A stretch of 64,000 nt of DNA. Origin: Cristatella mucedo. Lineage: Eukaryota > Bryozoa > Phylactolaemata > Cristatellidae. A program made the translations under genes and the position numbers. The notes under the pieces are model-generated. The model was not told the origin of the DNA and made no database searches. It was given only the letters and a program-made list of their open reading frames with translations. This document shows, in pieces, positions 1 to 10,140 of this stretch; position 1 is the stretch's first letter; each line of letters opens with the position of its first letter. Location of the stretch: assembly GCA_009760855.2 (NCBI GenBank), contig WPIO01000131.1:62001-126000 (forward strand), read 5' to 3'.

Positions 1-560
1 AGTGCAGTTATATGAGAAAATTTGGTCGAGTGTGTGACCCTTGATGTGGGTAGGGCCATGCACATGAGCCACAAGAGATAATGAGTGTCAATGCACGAAA
101 TTCGGTGCTGAAAGCGTAAGATAACTTATCAAAGGGAACGTTGAAATCACCCATAACTAGGAAGAATCGATTTCTTGCACACAGAATCGAAATGAGATCG
201 GAGAAATCTGAGATAAAGGAGGATTTGGTACCTGGTGGGCGATAGACTACTGCCACTATCGGTAGCTTGTTTTCGGGTGAGACCAAGACAATTGATTCAA
301 AAGACTGCTTCGAGGAAACTGCAAATGGCTTGAAGTTGAATTTCGAGCGACGATAATAGCAACTCCACCTCCAGTTTTGATCGATCTAAGGGTGTGAAAC
401 AACGAGAAACCAGATGGGGTTGCGTCTTTTATTGTCGGGCAGTTTATTGAATTTAGCTAAGTTTCAGTTAGGGTGAGCAGGTCGATACCATTTTCAGAAA
501 TAAGGTCGCTTATAACCAGAGGCTTATTGCACGTTGAGCGAGGATTCCGAAGGGAAGCAT
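1..560 (-). mobile_element. LINE-A endonuclease-domain fragment (L2/CR1-like)
   Basis: Read on the minus strand, this is a decayed apurinic-type endonuclease domain of a non-LTR retrotransposon. The parts come in the expected order: GIDLLTLTET near 440-480, GGGVAIIVA near 335-365, then an open stretch at 8-286 with VVYRPPG and the metal-site motif GDFN, ending in a degraded histidine-loop region. The frame is broken between these parts, so no protein is made. The domain normally nicks target DNA for target-primed reverse transcription. The same region recurs at about 27,700-28,720. The element runs off the window edge. Confidence 0.75.
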
Positions 561-754
561 CAAGGCCGATGGAGTTACAACAGGCCTAATTACTACTAAG
601 TTATAGAGATTTACATTGACGCATGTGGATAGCGTGCTGAGCGGTTCGAGACAATGCTAGGAATACCAAACGAGCTGGAATTTAGCTCGCAGTTCCCGCC
701 CAACGAGCGGCTTCTGACCTGGCGGTTCCGGCCACCGCGGCGGCTACGTGGTAA

Positions 755-1255
755 GATGGACATATGGAATAACGTGGTTATGGGTGACATGCACAGGGTC
801 AGCATGCAAATGTGGTTAGTGGCAGCATGAACAGTGTCAACACGCATAAGCATATAAGGAACGAATCCCAGGGACTCACTAAATGCTGTCATAGATAGGT
901 GCGTTTTTTATTTCTTTCAATTCTGGACAAGTCGAGGAATGTGAATTTAAGGCTTTGGGAACATACGAACTCGATGCACGGTCTTCAAAGGATTTGAGGT
1001 TTGTACGAGGTATAGTTACACAGTTAGTTTCCAAAAATCGGGTGCTACGATGCTTAGCCAGCTGGGGAAGTACATCTGATAGGTAGGCTGGAGCTGAAGA
1101 ATGAAGAGTCCTAAATGTGAGTGACAAAACCTCGAGTTCGATCCGTTGCTTGTCTGGCAGCCATTGCAGGTCGGAGAGAAGTGGTGTGATGCGGCAACTG
1201 CGACATTCACGATTCACAAGCCTGGATGCAGAGTTTTGCACCAGCTCTTAGTGCA
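755..1255 (-). mobile_element. LINE-A reverse-transcriptase C-terminus and 3' UTR fragment
   Basis: A minus-strand open stretch at 879-1241 reads LLSDLQWLPDKQRIELEVL and then an ITIPRTNLKSF-like segment. This is the usual C-terminal region downstream of the RT core in L2/CR1 LINEs (consensus LHWLPVKQRI). Downstream on the minus strand (755-880) is the family 3' UTR, also seen at 7,600-7,780 and 37,870-38,030. The terminal hairpin and ATT tail are missing, so this copy is truncated at both ends. Confidence 0.75.
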
Positions 1256-1864
1256 CCTGATGGCACGTGATATATGATTAGCATCTGCCTGGCCTCTCGT
1301 ATTCGTTTGTTTTTATTCAAACTGCAGGAAAATACCAAACAACCAGATGCAAAAGCTTTAGCTGGCGACGAAGAGGTTGCGGCAGTGGAGGAGCCGGCAG
1401 CCGGGTCGTCCCTCCAGTCGACCCGAAGCCGACGGTAGAGATACGATCGTGCGTGTTGAGCTGGTGTCGGTGGTTGTCTTCTGATCTGTCGGTGGCCTCG
1501 CCATGAAGTCTTTGAAAGGGACTATTACGACGAGCAAGAGATTTTCGAGCGCGCCACAAAGTTCAGCTCGCCGGTACCGTGCGGTCTGACGGCCGAAATG
1601 CGTTTGAGCCGTCTCTTGCCGACGAGTTCTTGCAAGCTCATCTGCCTGCTTGGCTAAGGCGCAGCCAGACCTTAAGTGTCTAGCGCGTTCGGCGTTTTCA
1701 TCAAAAATATAGCCCTTTTAATGTTCCCTGAAGCCTCGTTGCGGATCGCCGGTAAAATGAAGCTTTAACTTTCACTTTTATAGCAGAGGCGACTGCTTGG
1801 CTCCCGTCGCAGCGACCTGAGGCGCGAAAGTGGTCGAAGTTGTAATTGGTCGCAGTTCGTTGTG
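1256..1864. other. No assigned gene
   Basis: Moderately GC-rich sequence with a short minus-strand open stretch (1317-1559) rich in Arg, Pro and His. I recognise no domain or repeat. It may be leader sequence of the hypothetical reading frame that starts at 1865. Confidence 0.3.
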
Positions 1865-2245
1865 ATGGATCAAAAAGCTTATGCTGCTGTCGCCGCTGCA
1901 GCTGCTCCTCCTCCTTTACCTTCTCCTGCTCGCCGTGACTTTAAGAAAGCTAGACAGCTTATGGCGGAGTTCGGCTCGCTAGAGAGTCGACCAAATTTAG
2001 GGCGCCGACGGCTAAGGCTCAGCACCCCTCAACACCTTAAGCAGGAGGCACCTGAGAGAGCACAGCAAAAGAACACCAAAGCTCGGCTGAAGGCGGCAGA
2101 ACAAGCAAAACAGCAGCCCATAAGTACACCTTTCGACTTGACAAGTAATAGACGACAAAAATCTGATGCAAACCGACATTCGGTTCCAATATACCAAGAA
2201 AATAAAAAAGCATTACCTTTTCCTTTACGGCAGCTGAACTTGTGA
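1865..2245 (+). CDS. Hypothetical 126-codon open reading frame
   Basis: An ATG at 1865 with G at +4 (context gtgATGG) opens a frame of about 126 codons. The product begins MDQKAYAAVAAAAAPPP, continues with a basic, Gln/Arg/Lys-rich, probably disordered middle and stops at TGA near 2243. I recognise no domain, signal peptide or membrane segment. It sits between LINE-A fragments, so it could be a first exon, part of an unrecognised transposon, or chance. The Ala-Pro run and the basic low-complexity body give no functional clue. There is no good splice donor before the stop. Confidence 0.22.
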   Translation: MDQKAYAAVAAAAAPPPLPSPARRDFKKARQLMAEFGSLESRPNLGRRRLRLSTPQHLKQEAPERAQQKNTKARLKAAEQAKQQPISTPFDLTSNRRQKSDANRHSVPIYQENKKALPFPLRQLNL

Positions 2246-2480
2246 ACTTGTAAAACGGCATTCGGAAAGTCTATGAAAGACTGCTGCTTGGCATAGGGTC
2301 AGTGGTAGCTTACTGGTCTAGCGTGATGTCCTTGCTTCCCAGACTGGATAAGCTTGAAGATGCAGAATTAAATGCAGAACTTCGTGGGGGAAACGGGACA
2401 TATCTTCAATTGCTTGGCCACGAAATTGGTAGTCTTACCTACGCCTTTACCGAGCATTTTAATTGTGGGTCAAGTACTTA

Positions 2481-2730
2481 ATATAATAATAATGTTAATG
2501 ATATTACACTTGATAAAGTGCCTTTAGGGAACTCAATTTCTTTCTATGTCCTTTACATTTTCTGCAAAGCGATTGAATGATGAGCAATATCATGCTTGAT
2601 AAACAACATGAATAATATGGTCAGGGGTGACATGCAAAGGTCAGCATGAAAAATTGGTTAGTGGCAGGATGCACAGTGTCAGCACGCATAAGCACATAAC
2701 TAAATGCTGTTGTAAATAGAAGGCCGCTTA
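2481..2730 (-). mobile_element. LINE-A 3' UTR with ATT tail
   Basis: The plus strand begins with AAT repeats (2482-2495), then shows the reverse complement of the LINE-A 3' end (degraded gcgcc...gagaactc hairpin) and the 3' UTR signature around cataataaacaacatgaa. This is a heavily 5'-truncated insertion of the kind usual for non-LTR elements. Confidence 0.7.
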
Positions 2731-2747
2731 CATAATAATAATAACGT

Positions 2748-2920
2748 TAGTCGATTTACAGCCTTATTTCCATAGCTGCAGAAGAACCTTAGCGATTATC
2801 ACCACCGCTTGTAGTTGGCAATAAAGGATTGCCCACTGCCGGATTCGAGACTGTGACCTAGCTCGTGAAGAGCGACTAACTTACAACGTACCTCCATGGC
2901 TATCACTGCCCTTAAAACCG
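2748..2920 (-). mobile_element. SINE-B, diverged copy
   Basis: In reverse orientation it carries the family tail (cagccttatttccatagctg...), the central CACCACCGCTTGTAGTTGGC segment and a B-box-like ggattcgagactg. The same order of parts is seen at 28,294, 42,145 and 22,192. The promoter boxes are mutated, so it is presumably dead. Confidence 0.7.
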
Positions 2921-3374
2921 TCACATCCAGTACAAATGGTGACGACTCGACATCCGTTCCTGCAAACTGTAACTTCTACAGCGTGTGAACAGAAATAACT
3001 CCATCGTTAGCGAAATAATGTACAATGGATTATTTGGTCTTTTTTATGTGTCCCTCGCTCGTTTCGTTTTGTTAGTACCAGCTGACCAGACTGAGGCTAT
3101 GCTAGCGCTCAGGTTGACCCTGACTCGTCGGATGGACGGGAAAGCCTGGATTAAATACTGAGATTCTTGCAAAATATCACCAAGTTTTCCTTCTTCCTTT
3201 TTTTTCAAAGATTCTTTAAAAAAAGGTTGCAGCTAAGCGGCTGGTAGCGAACGTTAAAAAGAATTAAATCTCAGAAAAGTTTCCATCGGGCTCAAGCGGC
3301 ATTATTCCACTGAAACTTCTCTCCTCTGTGCAACCGGTGATATCCTATGCAGCGAAGATGACGGGGTTATGGAT
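2921..3374. other. No gene seen
   Basis: Unassigned sequence with short homopolymers. I found no recognisable coding, RNA or repeat signature. Confidence 0.3.
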
Positions 3375-3645
3375 AATGTATTAATAATACATTTTATTAG
3401 TGCCCTCATTGAACTGATTCTCTTTCTAGGCACTTTACAGATGCTATATAGAAAGCATTAGCAAATGATTGGTGGTAACATCCGAAAGCAGCAGGTGCAG
3501 CGTAAGCAGGTACATTCACACGAAGGAAGACGAATCGCAAACACCCGCCAAATGCTGTAATAAGCCGGTGCGCTCTCAGCTTGGAAGGCCAGCACTGATG
3601 CTGCAGTCCTCTCCTCTCGGGTGGCTGGACCCCCGTCTCTGACTG
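3375..3645 (-). mobile_element. Inverted LINE-A 3' end forming the 5' arm of a chimeric repeat
   Basis: The plus strand starts in ATT-type sequence (aataatacattttattag), then gives the reverse complement of the LINE-A terminal hairpin (gcccTCATTGAACtgattctctttctaggcac) and a 3' UTR ending near 3,600. It abuts, with no spacer, the plus-strand LINE-C reverse transcriptase at about 3,645. The identical arrangement occurs at 59,339-59,618 in the opposite orientation, so this is a replicated chimera and not a local accident. Confidence 0.65.
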
Positions 3646-5012
3646 TTGATAATGTTACCTCTATTAGTAATGTCGCACTATATGGGAATGTCACTGCCCT
3701 AGCTCTGCTAAATCTATCAGCTGCCTTCGACACCATTTATCACGATATCCTACTTGAACGATTGAGACCAACGATCGATCTGGCAGACGAGGCACTGGTG
3801 CAGTTTAAATCTTACTTGTCTGATTGAGTTCAATCCGTGTCTTGTTGGGGTCAGGTCTCATCACCCAGGCCTATGGAGTCCTTCAAAACTCGGTCCTCGG
3901 TCCGTTGCTGTTTTTCATTTATACATGACCTTTGGTTAAAAGCAATAAAGGCCACATGAATAATATATCACTTGTATGGTAACGAAAAGCAGCTGTGCTA
4001 GTCATTTCAACCGTCGGAATCTGCTGCTTCTGCAGATAGCCTGAATACTTGCCTTACTGACATTCAATCCTGGATATCTGAAAATTTCCTTACACTAAAC
4101 GACGATAAAATTGAACTGCTGCTCATAGGACACCCTCAGCGTGCGGCTGGACTAGAGGGATTTGCTCTTCCAATAGGCAATGCTGTTGTGCCGCCACCAT
4201 CATCATGTGCTCGGTAATTTAGGCGTCGTCAGCTACATAAATTTTGAAAGTTTCTTTTGTAAGACTGCCTCCACAGCTAGCCATTACGTCCGATACCTAT
4301 CAAAGATTAGGAGCTGTCTTCCACGGCGGCTTGCAAAAAATTTAACTAGCTCCTTAGTTCTGCCTCGGCTAGATTATTGTAATTCCCTTGTGGCTGGGAT
4401 ACCGAAAAAAAAAACCACTAGGCCACTGCAGCTGATCATGAATAGGGTTGCAAGACTAGTTAGCAAATCCCTGAGGTTTTGCCATGTGTCTCCTTTGCTA
4501 AAAGAACTAGGATGGCTGTCGGTTGATCAGCGGATACAGAACAGAGTTCGTACGTTGACCCACAAGGCCCGCCACTGTTTGGCTCCTCCATATTTAGCTG
4601 AACTGCTGCACCAGTTTCCGCCTCCTCGTGCCCTCAGGTCCTGTATGAACCATAAATTAGCTGTTCCATTCCTCCGTTTAAAGACCGTCTGTGACAGAAG
4701 CTTTAGCCCTGCGGATCCTAGACTGTGGAATTCGCTTTCACGATTTTTACGAAACGAAAAATACTCTCCTGCTTCAGACAATGGCTCATCCTTTCAAGTG
4801 GTCCTGAGCTGATAATTCCATGCCACTCACTACTTCAACTGCTCTCCTGATTCTGCTATGCTTCCCACTTTCTCTTTGCTGCATGAGATGAAGTCTGTTG
4901 GCTACCGAGTGCGTGCCAAAAGCCGCTTAGGCTGTGTGTGCGCTATATAAAATTCTCCTGCGTAACGGCCACATAGTCTTAATGGCTTTATAGAGTTGCA
5001 GACGGAGATACA
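3646..5012 (+). mobile_element. LINE-C, 5'-truncated, RT plus 3' UTR
   Basis: Reverse transcriptase of the L2/CR1 group, entering at the palm motif LLNLSAAFDT (about 3,700-3,735) and continuing through [16 protein letters not shown]. The catalytic YADD position (about 3,975-3,990) has decayed to a YGNEKQ-like string, so the enzyme would be dead. A 210-codon open stretch (4180-4812) covers the C-terminal domain: LVLPRLDYCNSLVAGIP, LLKELGWLSVDQRIQNRV, APPYLAELL and PRLWNSLSRFL. The 3' UTR (4,815-5,012) ends at gttgcagacggagatacatt, the family terminus also seen at 12,970, 46,190, 17,880 and 58,530. Endonuclease and RT fingers are absent. Confidence 0.8.
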
Positions 5013-5829
5013 TTTCATCGAAGCGCATAGCGCTAGCTTTCTACACTTCCAATGATCGTACCAAGCGAGCATCTCTTTAGCAGATAATGCCAGCAAAACA
5101 GGAAGCAATAATCCTAATGCCAATAGCTTGGAACGATTGGCGCTTTTAACAGTTGACATAATGTTCGCGGTCAACGGAACTGTAAGAGACGAGTGCGGGT
5201 GATTCTAGCCGCAGCTGGAGACAACTCGTCGATTTCCTCTGAAGGATAAACGTGTTGAATCGCCTTCGTGCAGCCACCGAAGGCGAAAGAAACCGGACTG
5301 TCTAGATACACTCTGTCAGTCTCGCGGGCTCTTCCGTGAATCTGGTTAGCTGGTTCTACGACATATCGTCGCATGACAATTCGTCTCATATGGGACCATC
5401 TGGCGCGGACCATTCGGCCATTTCGCTGGGCTTTCAGATCTCCGGGCTGACGCTGGTACCGCTTTGATACGATTTCTTTTTGACATTTTTGTTGCAACTT
5501 ACTTTAAAGGCGAGATCGTCGTAACAGTCCGACTCCTGAAAGCATCAGAAACTAGCGCTCACGTAAGAGAAAGTTGGAGTAGAATTGGCGACCGACATTG
5601 GGACCGTGTAAACCCAATCTTGCCGGCCTGTGATTTTGTGGATAGAGTGTGCAACCTTGACCTTGACCTGAGCCTTCACCCAGACTAACGGGGGAGGTTT
5701 ACTATTCGGTGGAAAAGGGGAAGTGGATGGATGGCTTGAGATATTTGCTTTCCACCGAGTGACACGAGCTGTGGGGAATGGAAAAGTTCTGCTCGCTGGC
5801 GCTACATTCCGGCACTGGAGTCTTACAAC
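5013..5829. other. No assigned gene
   Basis: Unique-looking sequence with overlapping short open stretches on both strands and no family signature. The overlap of frames argues against any one of them being coding. Confidence 0.3.
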
Positions 5830-6058
5830 AGCTATAAGCGAGCCATTGCATAGGCCCCAAGACCTGCAAGCTGCAAAATTTTCGGGGTGTGTAAAAAATG
5901 CATGGACCAACTTGGATGCGGTTTTCCTGTCTAAGCAGGCCCAAAAATGTTGCTACGTCGCGTGGTTGAAAGTATGCAGACTTGACTATGAATTTGATGT
6001 GGCCGTCGTGTAAACGGTCATTTTGACGCAGGACACCTAGATTTTGCGTTGATGCTGA
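5830..6058 (-). mobile_element. LINE-A RT fragment
   Basis: Aligns by eye with 8,160-8,390: the shared track runs catggaccaacttggatg, then cctgtctaagcaggcc, then a GACTTGACTATG-type segment. On the minus strand this encodes the LDRDTKSKLVH-type region upstream of the LINE C-terminal domain. Both ends are truncated. Confidence 0.6.
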
Positions 6059-6598
6059 TAGGAGATATGCTGCGTTCGCGCTCTGTGTTCACTGAGCTCT
6101 CTGGAGCTGTCCGCAGGCTCTGCACGAATTTGCACGCTACTCGCTTGTTCTGCACGCTTGGTGTTCGTCCGTTGGCACTCTGCTTTCGCCGGCTCTACGT
6201 GCGTGCGTGTATTTGTTCTCTCTCTGCTTTCTAGTGTTGCATGCGTTCTCTACATGCGCTAGGACTCGACACGCCAGCTCCGTTGTTGCATTCGTGCACG
6301 CCGTGTGTTAGCGCTCCGCGTTCGCTTGCTCGGTCCTTTGCACTACGCGAGCTTTACTTGCACCGCTTCGCTATGCTCCAAAAATCATATCTTATTTACC
6401 AAGACGGCGAGAGGCACCAACTCTAAGCCGCCTACACTCACGTGACCATGTCGGCTGCAACCTTAGCCCAGTGTCGGTGCACATCGTGAGGCTACTTATA
6501 TCTATACTGGGCAAGAACTTCGATGGCGAGCCCTGTCGCTTTTTTCGCTTGCTGATCATTTGCTGAGTCAGCTGAAAAACCTGCTAAGATAGGCAGCT

Positions 6599-6770
6599 CA
6601 TCATCATCATCGTCGTCGTCATCATCATCGTCGTCTTCATCATCATCATCATCATCATCATCGTCATCAGCAGCAGCATCATCAGCATCGCATCATCGTC
6701 TTCATCATCGTCGTCATCATCAGCAGCAGCATCAGCAGCAGCAGCATCATCAGCATCATCATGAGCATCA
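6599..6770 (+). repeat. Compound (CAT/CGT/CAG)n trinucleotide array
   Basis: About 170 bp of TCA/TCG/CAG triplets with interruptions. On the minus strand one frame would encode poly-Asp. No surrounding gene structure is visible. Confidence 0.9.
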
Positions 6771-6854
6771 TGTACACCATGTACTACCGTCGGCGTCAGC
6801 TAACAAGCATTGCTCGATCCTCCTACGACTCACAAGTTAACTACATTAGGGAAG

Positions 6855-6976
6855 TTAATGAGAGTTTGAGTTCAAATCCCGTGGTGGGCAATATTTTTTT
6901 GCCCCTGCAAGCGGTGGTGATAGCGGTAAAGACTCTTCTGTCGCTATACGAAAGAGGCTGCTAAATCAGCTTGTAT
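6855..6976 (+). mobile_element. SINE-B, 5'-truncated
   Basis: Starts near a B box (gagttcaaatcccg) and continues through the family core GCGGTGGTGATAGCGGTAAAG to the tail gaaagaggctgctaaatcag. The A-box half is not recognisable. Confidence 0.75.
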
Positions 6977-7517
6977 TTTTTAAGAGGGATGACCAGTCTG
7001 CCTACTCGTTCTAAGCATCCAGGACGCTGATGTCATCATTACGGAAAGAATGATCGCTGAACTCAAGCCTCGACAAAGTGTCGATAACGCTCTTGTTGCG
7101 AAATGGCAATTGCTGTACCTAAAGCACGACAGGTCGGACGAGATATGAAGCGGACGAAACGTCTAAAGCATTGTGATATTTCGAAGCATCCTCACATTTT
7201 TGTACACTAAGACGAGATAGTATAAGCGTAAAGTGGTGGTGTCTTTCTAGTCTTGACCTTAAGACAATTGCTGTTCAGCAACTGTGACTTCTACTTATTT
7301 ATTCAGCCGTCTTTCGCGGATCTTTAGGGGACTGTAACTCAGGAAGAATGCGGATCCTTATGAGTGCACACCGGGTGTTACCGTGGCCAAGATAAGCGAA
7401 GCACTTGAGATCAAGCTATCACACTCGGCATACCTTGGCATTTACCGATTCGCCTAATCAAACTGGTGTCTGCAGAGCTGCATAGGGCTTTGGCACTGGT
7501 GTTACATGTGGCTTGAT
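6977..7517. other. No gene seen
   Basis: Unassigned sequence between a SINE-B and the 3' end of a LINE-A copy. I found no coding or RNA signature. Confidence 0.3.
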
Positions 7518-8700
7518 GGTGTAATAATAATAATACATTTGATATAGCGCCCTCGGAGAACTCAGTCTCTTTCTGAGCACTTTACATTTGCTGCAAAGGA
7601 TGCACGATCAAACGGCTAGCGGTAGATCCTCAATAAACAACAAGAATAACATGGTTTGGGTTGACGTGCACAGAGTCAGCATGCACCTACGGTTAGTGGC
7701 AGCATGCAGTGTCAGCACTCATAAGCACATCAAAGACGAATCACACGGACCGACTAAATGCTGTCATAAATAGGTGTGGTTTTAGTTTCTTTTTAAATTT
7801 GGATAAGTCAGGAGATGTCATGACGGAAGCCGGGTGTGAGTTCCAGGCTTTGGGATCATACAAACTAAAGGCACGATTTCAAAATAATTTGTGGTTCTTA
7901 TGAGGTATAGTTAAACAGATAGATTCCGAAAGCGAATGGTACTATGCTTAGCCTGGTGGAGGAGTAGTTCTGATACGTAGGCTGGAGCCCAAGGATGAAG
8001 GTACCTAAAAGTGAGTGACAGAACCTTGATGCCGATGAGTTGCTTGACTGAGAGCCAGTGCAGGTCAGCGAGAAGTGGTGTGGTGTGGCAACTGCGACGC
8101 TCACGACAGACAAGCCTGGCTGTAGAGTTTTGCACCAGCTGTAAGCACCTGAATGCACAGAACGGTAGACCAGCAATCAGTGAGTTACAGATGTCAAGAC
8201 GGGTTGTCACAAATGTGTGGACCAACTTAGATTTGGTATCCCTATCTAAATAAGAACGAACTTTTGCAATGCTATGTAGCTGAAAGTAGGCCCTCATGAC
8301 TGTGGAGCTGATGTCAACTGATGTCACAGCTTGTCGTCAAATGAAATGTCACTTTGGAACGTGACACCCAGATTTCGTGCAGATTCAACAAGACATATGC
8401 TGGAGGGGCCAACTTGGAGCGTTAACTTTTCTAATTTCTCAATCACACTTGGTTTGCCCATAACTAGTAGATTGGTTCTATCATCATTCAATTAAAGAAA
8501 GTTTGATGCCGTCCATGTGTGGATGTCATTAATACATGCAGCAAGGGAGTTGAGAGAATTCGACGTGACGGAATGCTGGAAAGTATCAAAGCAAATGTAC
8601 AACTGGGTGTCATCGGCATGGAAGTGAAAGCCTAGATTTTGCTTTGCAATCACATCGGCATGAAGGAGAGCATAATAAACCGTGAAGAGATCGGGAGCAA
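7518..8700 (-). mobile_element. LINE-A copy with RT core, C-terminal domain and intact 3' tail
   Basis: Minus-strand L2/CR1-type LINE. The RT catalytic motif is present as HADDTQLYICF at about 8,590-8,625. Downstream come NDDRTNLLVMGKPSV (8,440-8,480), a 138-codon open stretch (7911-8327) with DICNSLIAGLP, RRSCHTTPLLADLHWLSVKQ and LHPWAPAYVSELL, then the 3' UTR and the terminal hairpin ending in ATT repeats at 7,518-7,532. Frameshifts break the coding region between the RT core and the C-terminal domain. The 5' half (endonuclease) is missing. This copy best defines the LINE-A 3' end. Confidence 0.85.
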
Positions 8701-9457
8701 GTAAGGATCAACAAGGAGAACACTAAGTAAGGAGCTAAGCTGGGAGCTATTAAGGTGATGGATGAACTTGGACATCAGCATTTCGGATTTTGATCTGCAA
8801 TTCAGCGATCGTTTTTATAGAAGCTAGATTTGGTCTTTGCTAGCCAGTCGATGGAGAGTCAGTCCTGATCTTGTGAATGCCTCGGTTTTCGCTTACAGGG
8901 GGCATCGCAGCTTTTGGGCTAGGATGCTGGTGTGGCATCGGCAGTCCTTGACAGTGACGATTCCAAACCCCCGGCATATTAATATAATAATAATATTAGC
9001 GGATTTATTTTACTCATTTTTATAGCGTTAGAAAAAGCCTTTACGGCATCTCTTCCCATTCCGTAAATTAGGCGTTCGGAAGCAGAAACAGCTTGTTTTC
9101 AGTGATTATTTTTACACCTGCGGTGTGCGCGTCTGTGTCTATGGTCTAGAATTTATGTTAACCTGTGAGTACTGAAGAATGTCTAATCCGTTACGCTGCT
9201 GTCCACAGCTGGTCGCTGGAGGGGGCTTCAGCCCCGAATGACCAGCATAATTGGTGAAGTCCCTGAAGGCATCCTTATGTGGCGATGCTGATAATGAAAA
9301 AATGGGAGAATTTCTTAACTATGTCTACGGATATTGGTGCAAACGCAAGGAATTTGGCTTTAGCGTAAACTGGGGTGTAACTGACAAGGAATTGGCATGA
9401 GCTTGGTGGGTCACCAAGCGTTCGAGCCTGCTGTTTGTCAAATAGTGACAATTCATT
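8701..9457. other. No assigned gene
   Basis: The first 150 bases may still be degraded LINE-A RT sequence. The rest has no recognisable signature except a short AAT run near 8,983-8,995. Confidence 0.3.
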
Positions 9458-9592
9458 TGTACAGAGCTCCAAGTGAACTTAGGCGCTTTACATATGCCAC
9501 TTGGCTCGAGCTTACGACCTCAGTCGTCAAATACATTCATCTTGACCTTGGTCGAGGCGAGCACCCAAACGACTGGGCCAAACCAGCGCTAC
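9458..9592 (-). mobile_element. SINE-A copy
   Basis: Reverse orientation: tail (gaacttaggcgctttacata), B box (ggctcgagcttacgacc) and A-box half (gagcacccaaacgactggg, the complement of the tRNA-like TAGCGGTTAAGG region). Internal order matches 22,550 and 24,277. Confidence 0.75.
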
Positions 9593-10004
9593 AGCTTGAG
9601 CTGTCGTATCGATTAGCCCATATATTTCACGGCATGGAGCAAATATTCGCTGTCACACTGTATACAGGGTCTAGTGGTATTTATTTGATAGTATAATAGT
9701 ATTTCGCTGACACGCAGTATTTGAGTCGGGGCTTTTTTAGTTTCTCGCTTTCGGATAAAGCGTGCGCAGTTCAAGCGTAGTATCCACTTTTTCCTCAAGA
9801 AGTCACGTGCCTTGGAACTATACTGGTGCGGTGTGCGAGTGAATTCACGCTGTCTGTCGAACTAAATGCCACTTGCATGCTTCCCAAAAGACGTCGCTAT
9901 GCAAGCCGGCAACGGCAAAGAATGCTGTCGCCGAGATTTCACTTATATCTGCCTTAGCGTACAGTTGAACATTTAAAGTTGAACAGTTGAACGTTACATT
10001 TTTT

Positions 10005-10140
10005 TTGTTTATCAAGCATTATTTTACTCACCATTCAATTGCAATGCCCTTTGCAACAAATTTAAAGCGCCTAGAAAGATATTGAGTTCTCTGAGGGCGC
10101 TTTATCAAGGGCATGATTATTATTATTATTATTTTTATTA
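10005..10140 (+). mobile_element. LINE-A 3' terminus
   Basis: Plus strand: tttaaagcgcctagaaagat, then gagttctctgagggcgcttt, then ATT repeats at about 10,118-10,133. The outer stem AGCGCC/GGCGCT is intact. The insertion is extremely 5'-truncated. Confidence 0.75.

Noticed and set aside
6599-6770. Possible CRISPR-like or regular spaced repeat
   Set aside because: A continuous trinucleotide array without spacers, in a eukaryotic context.
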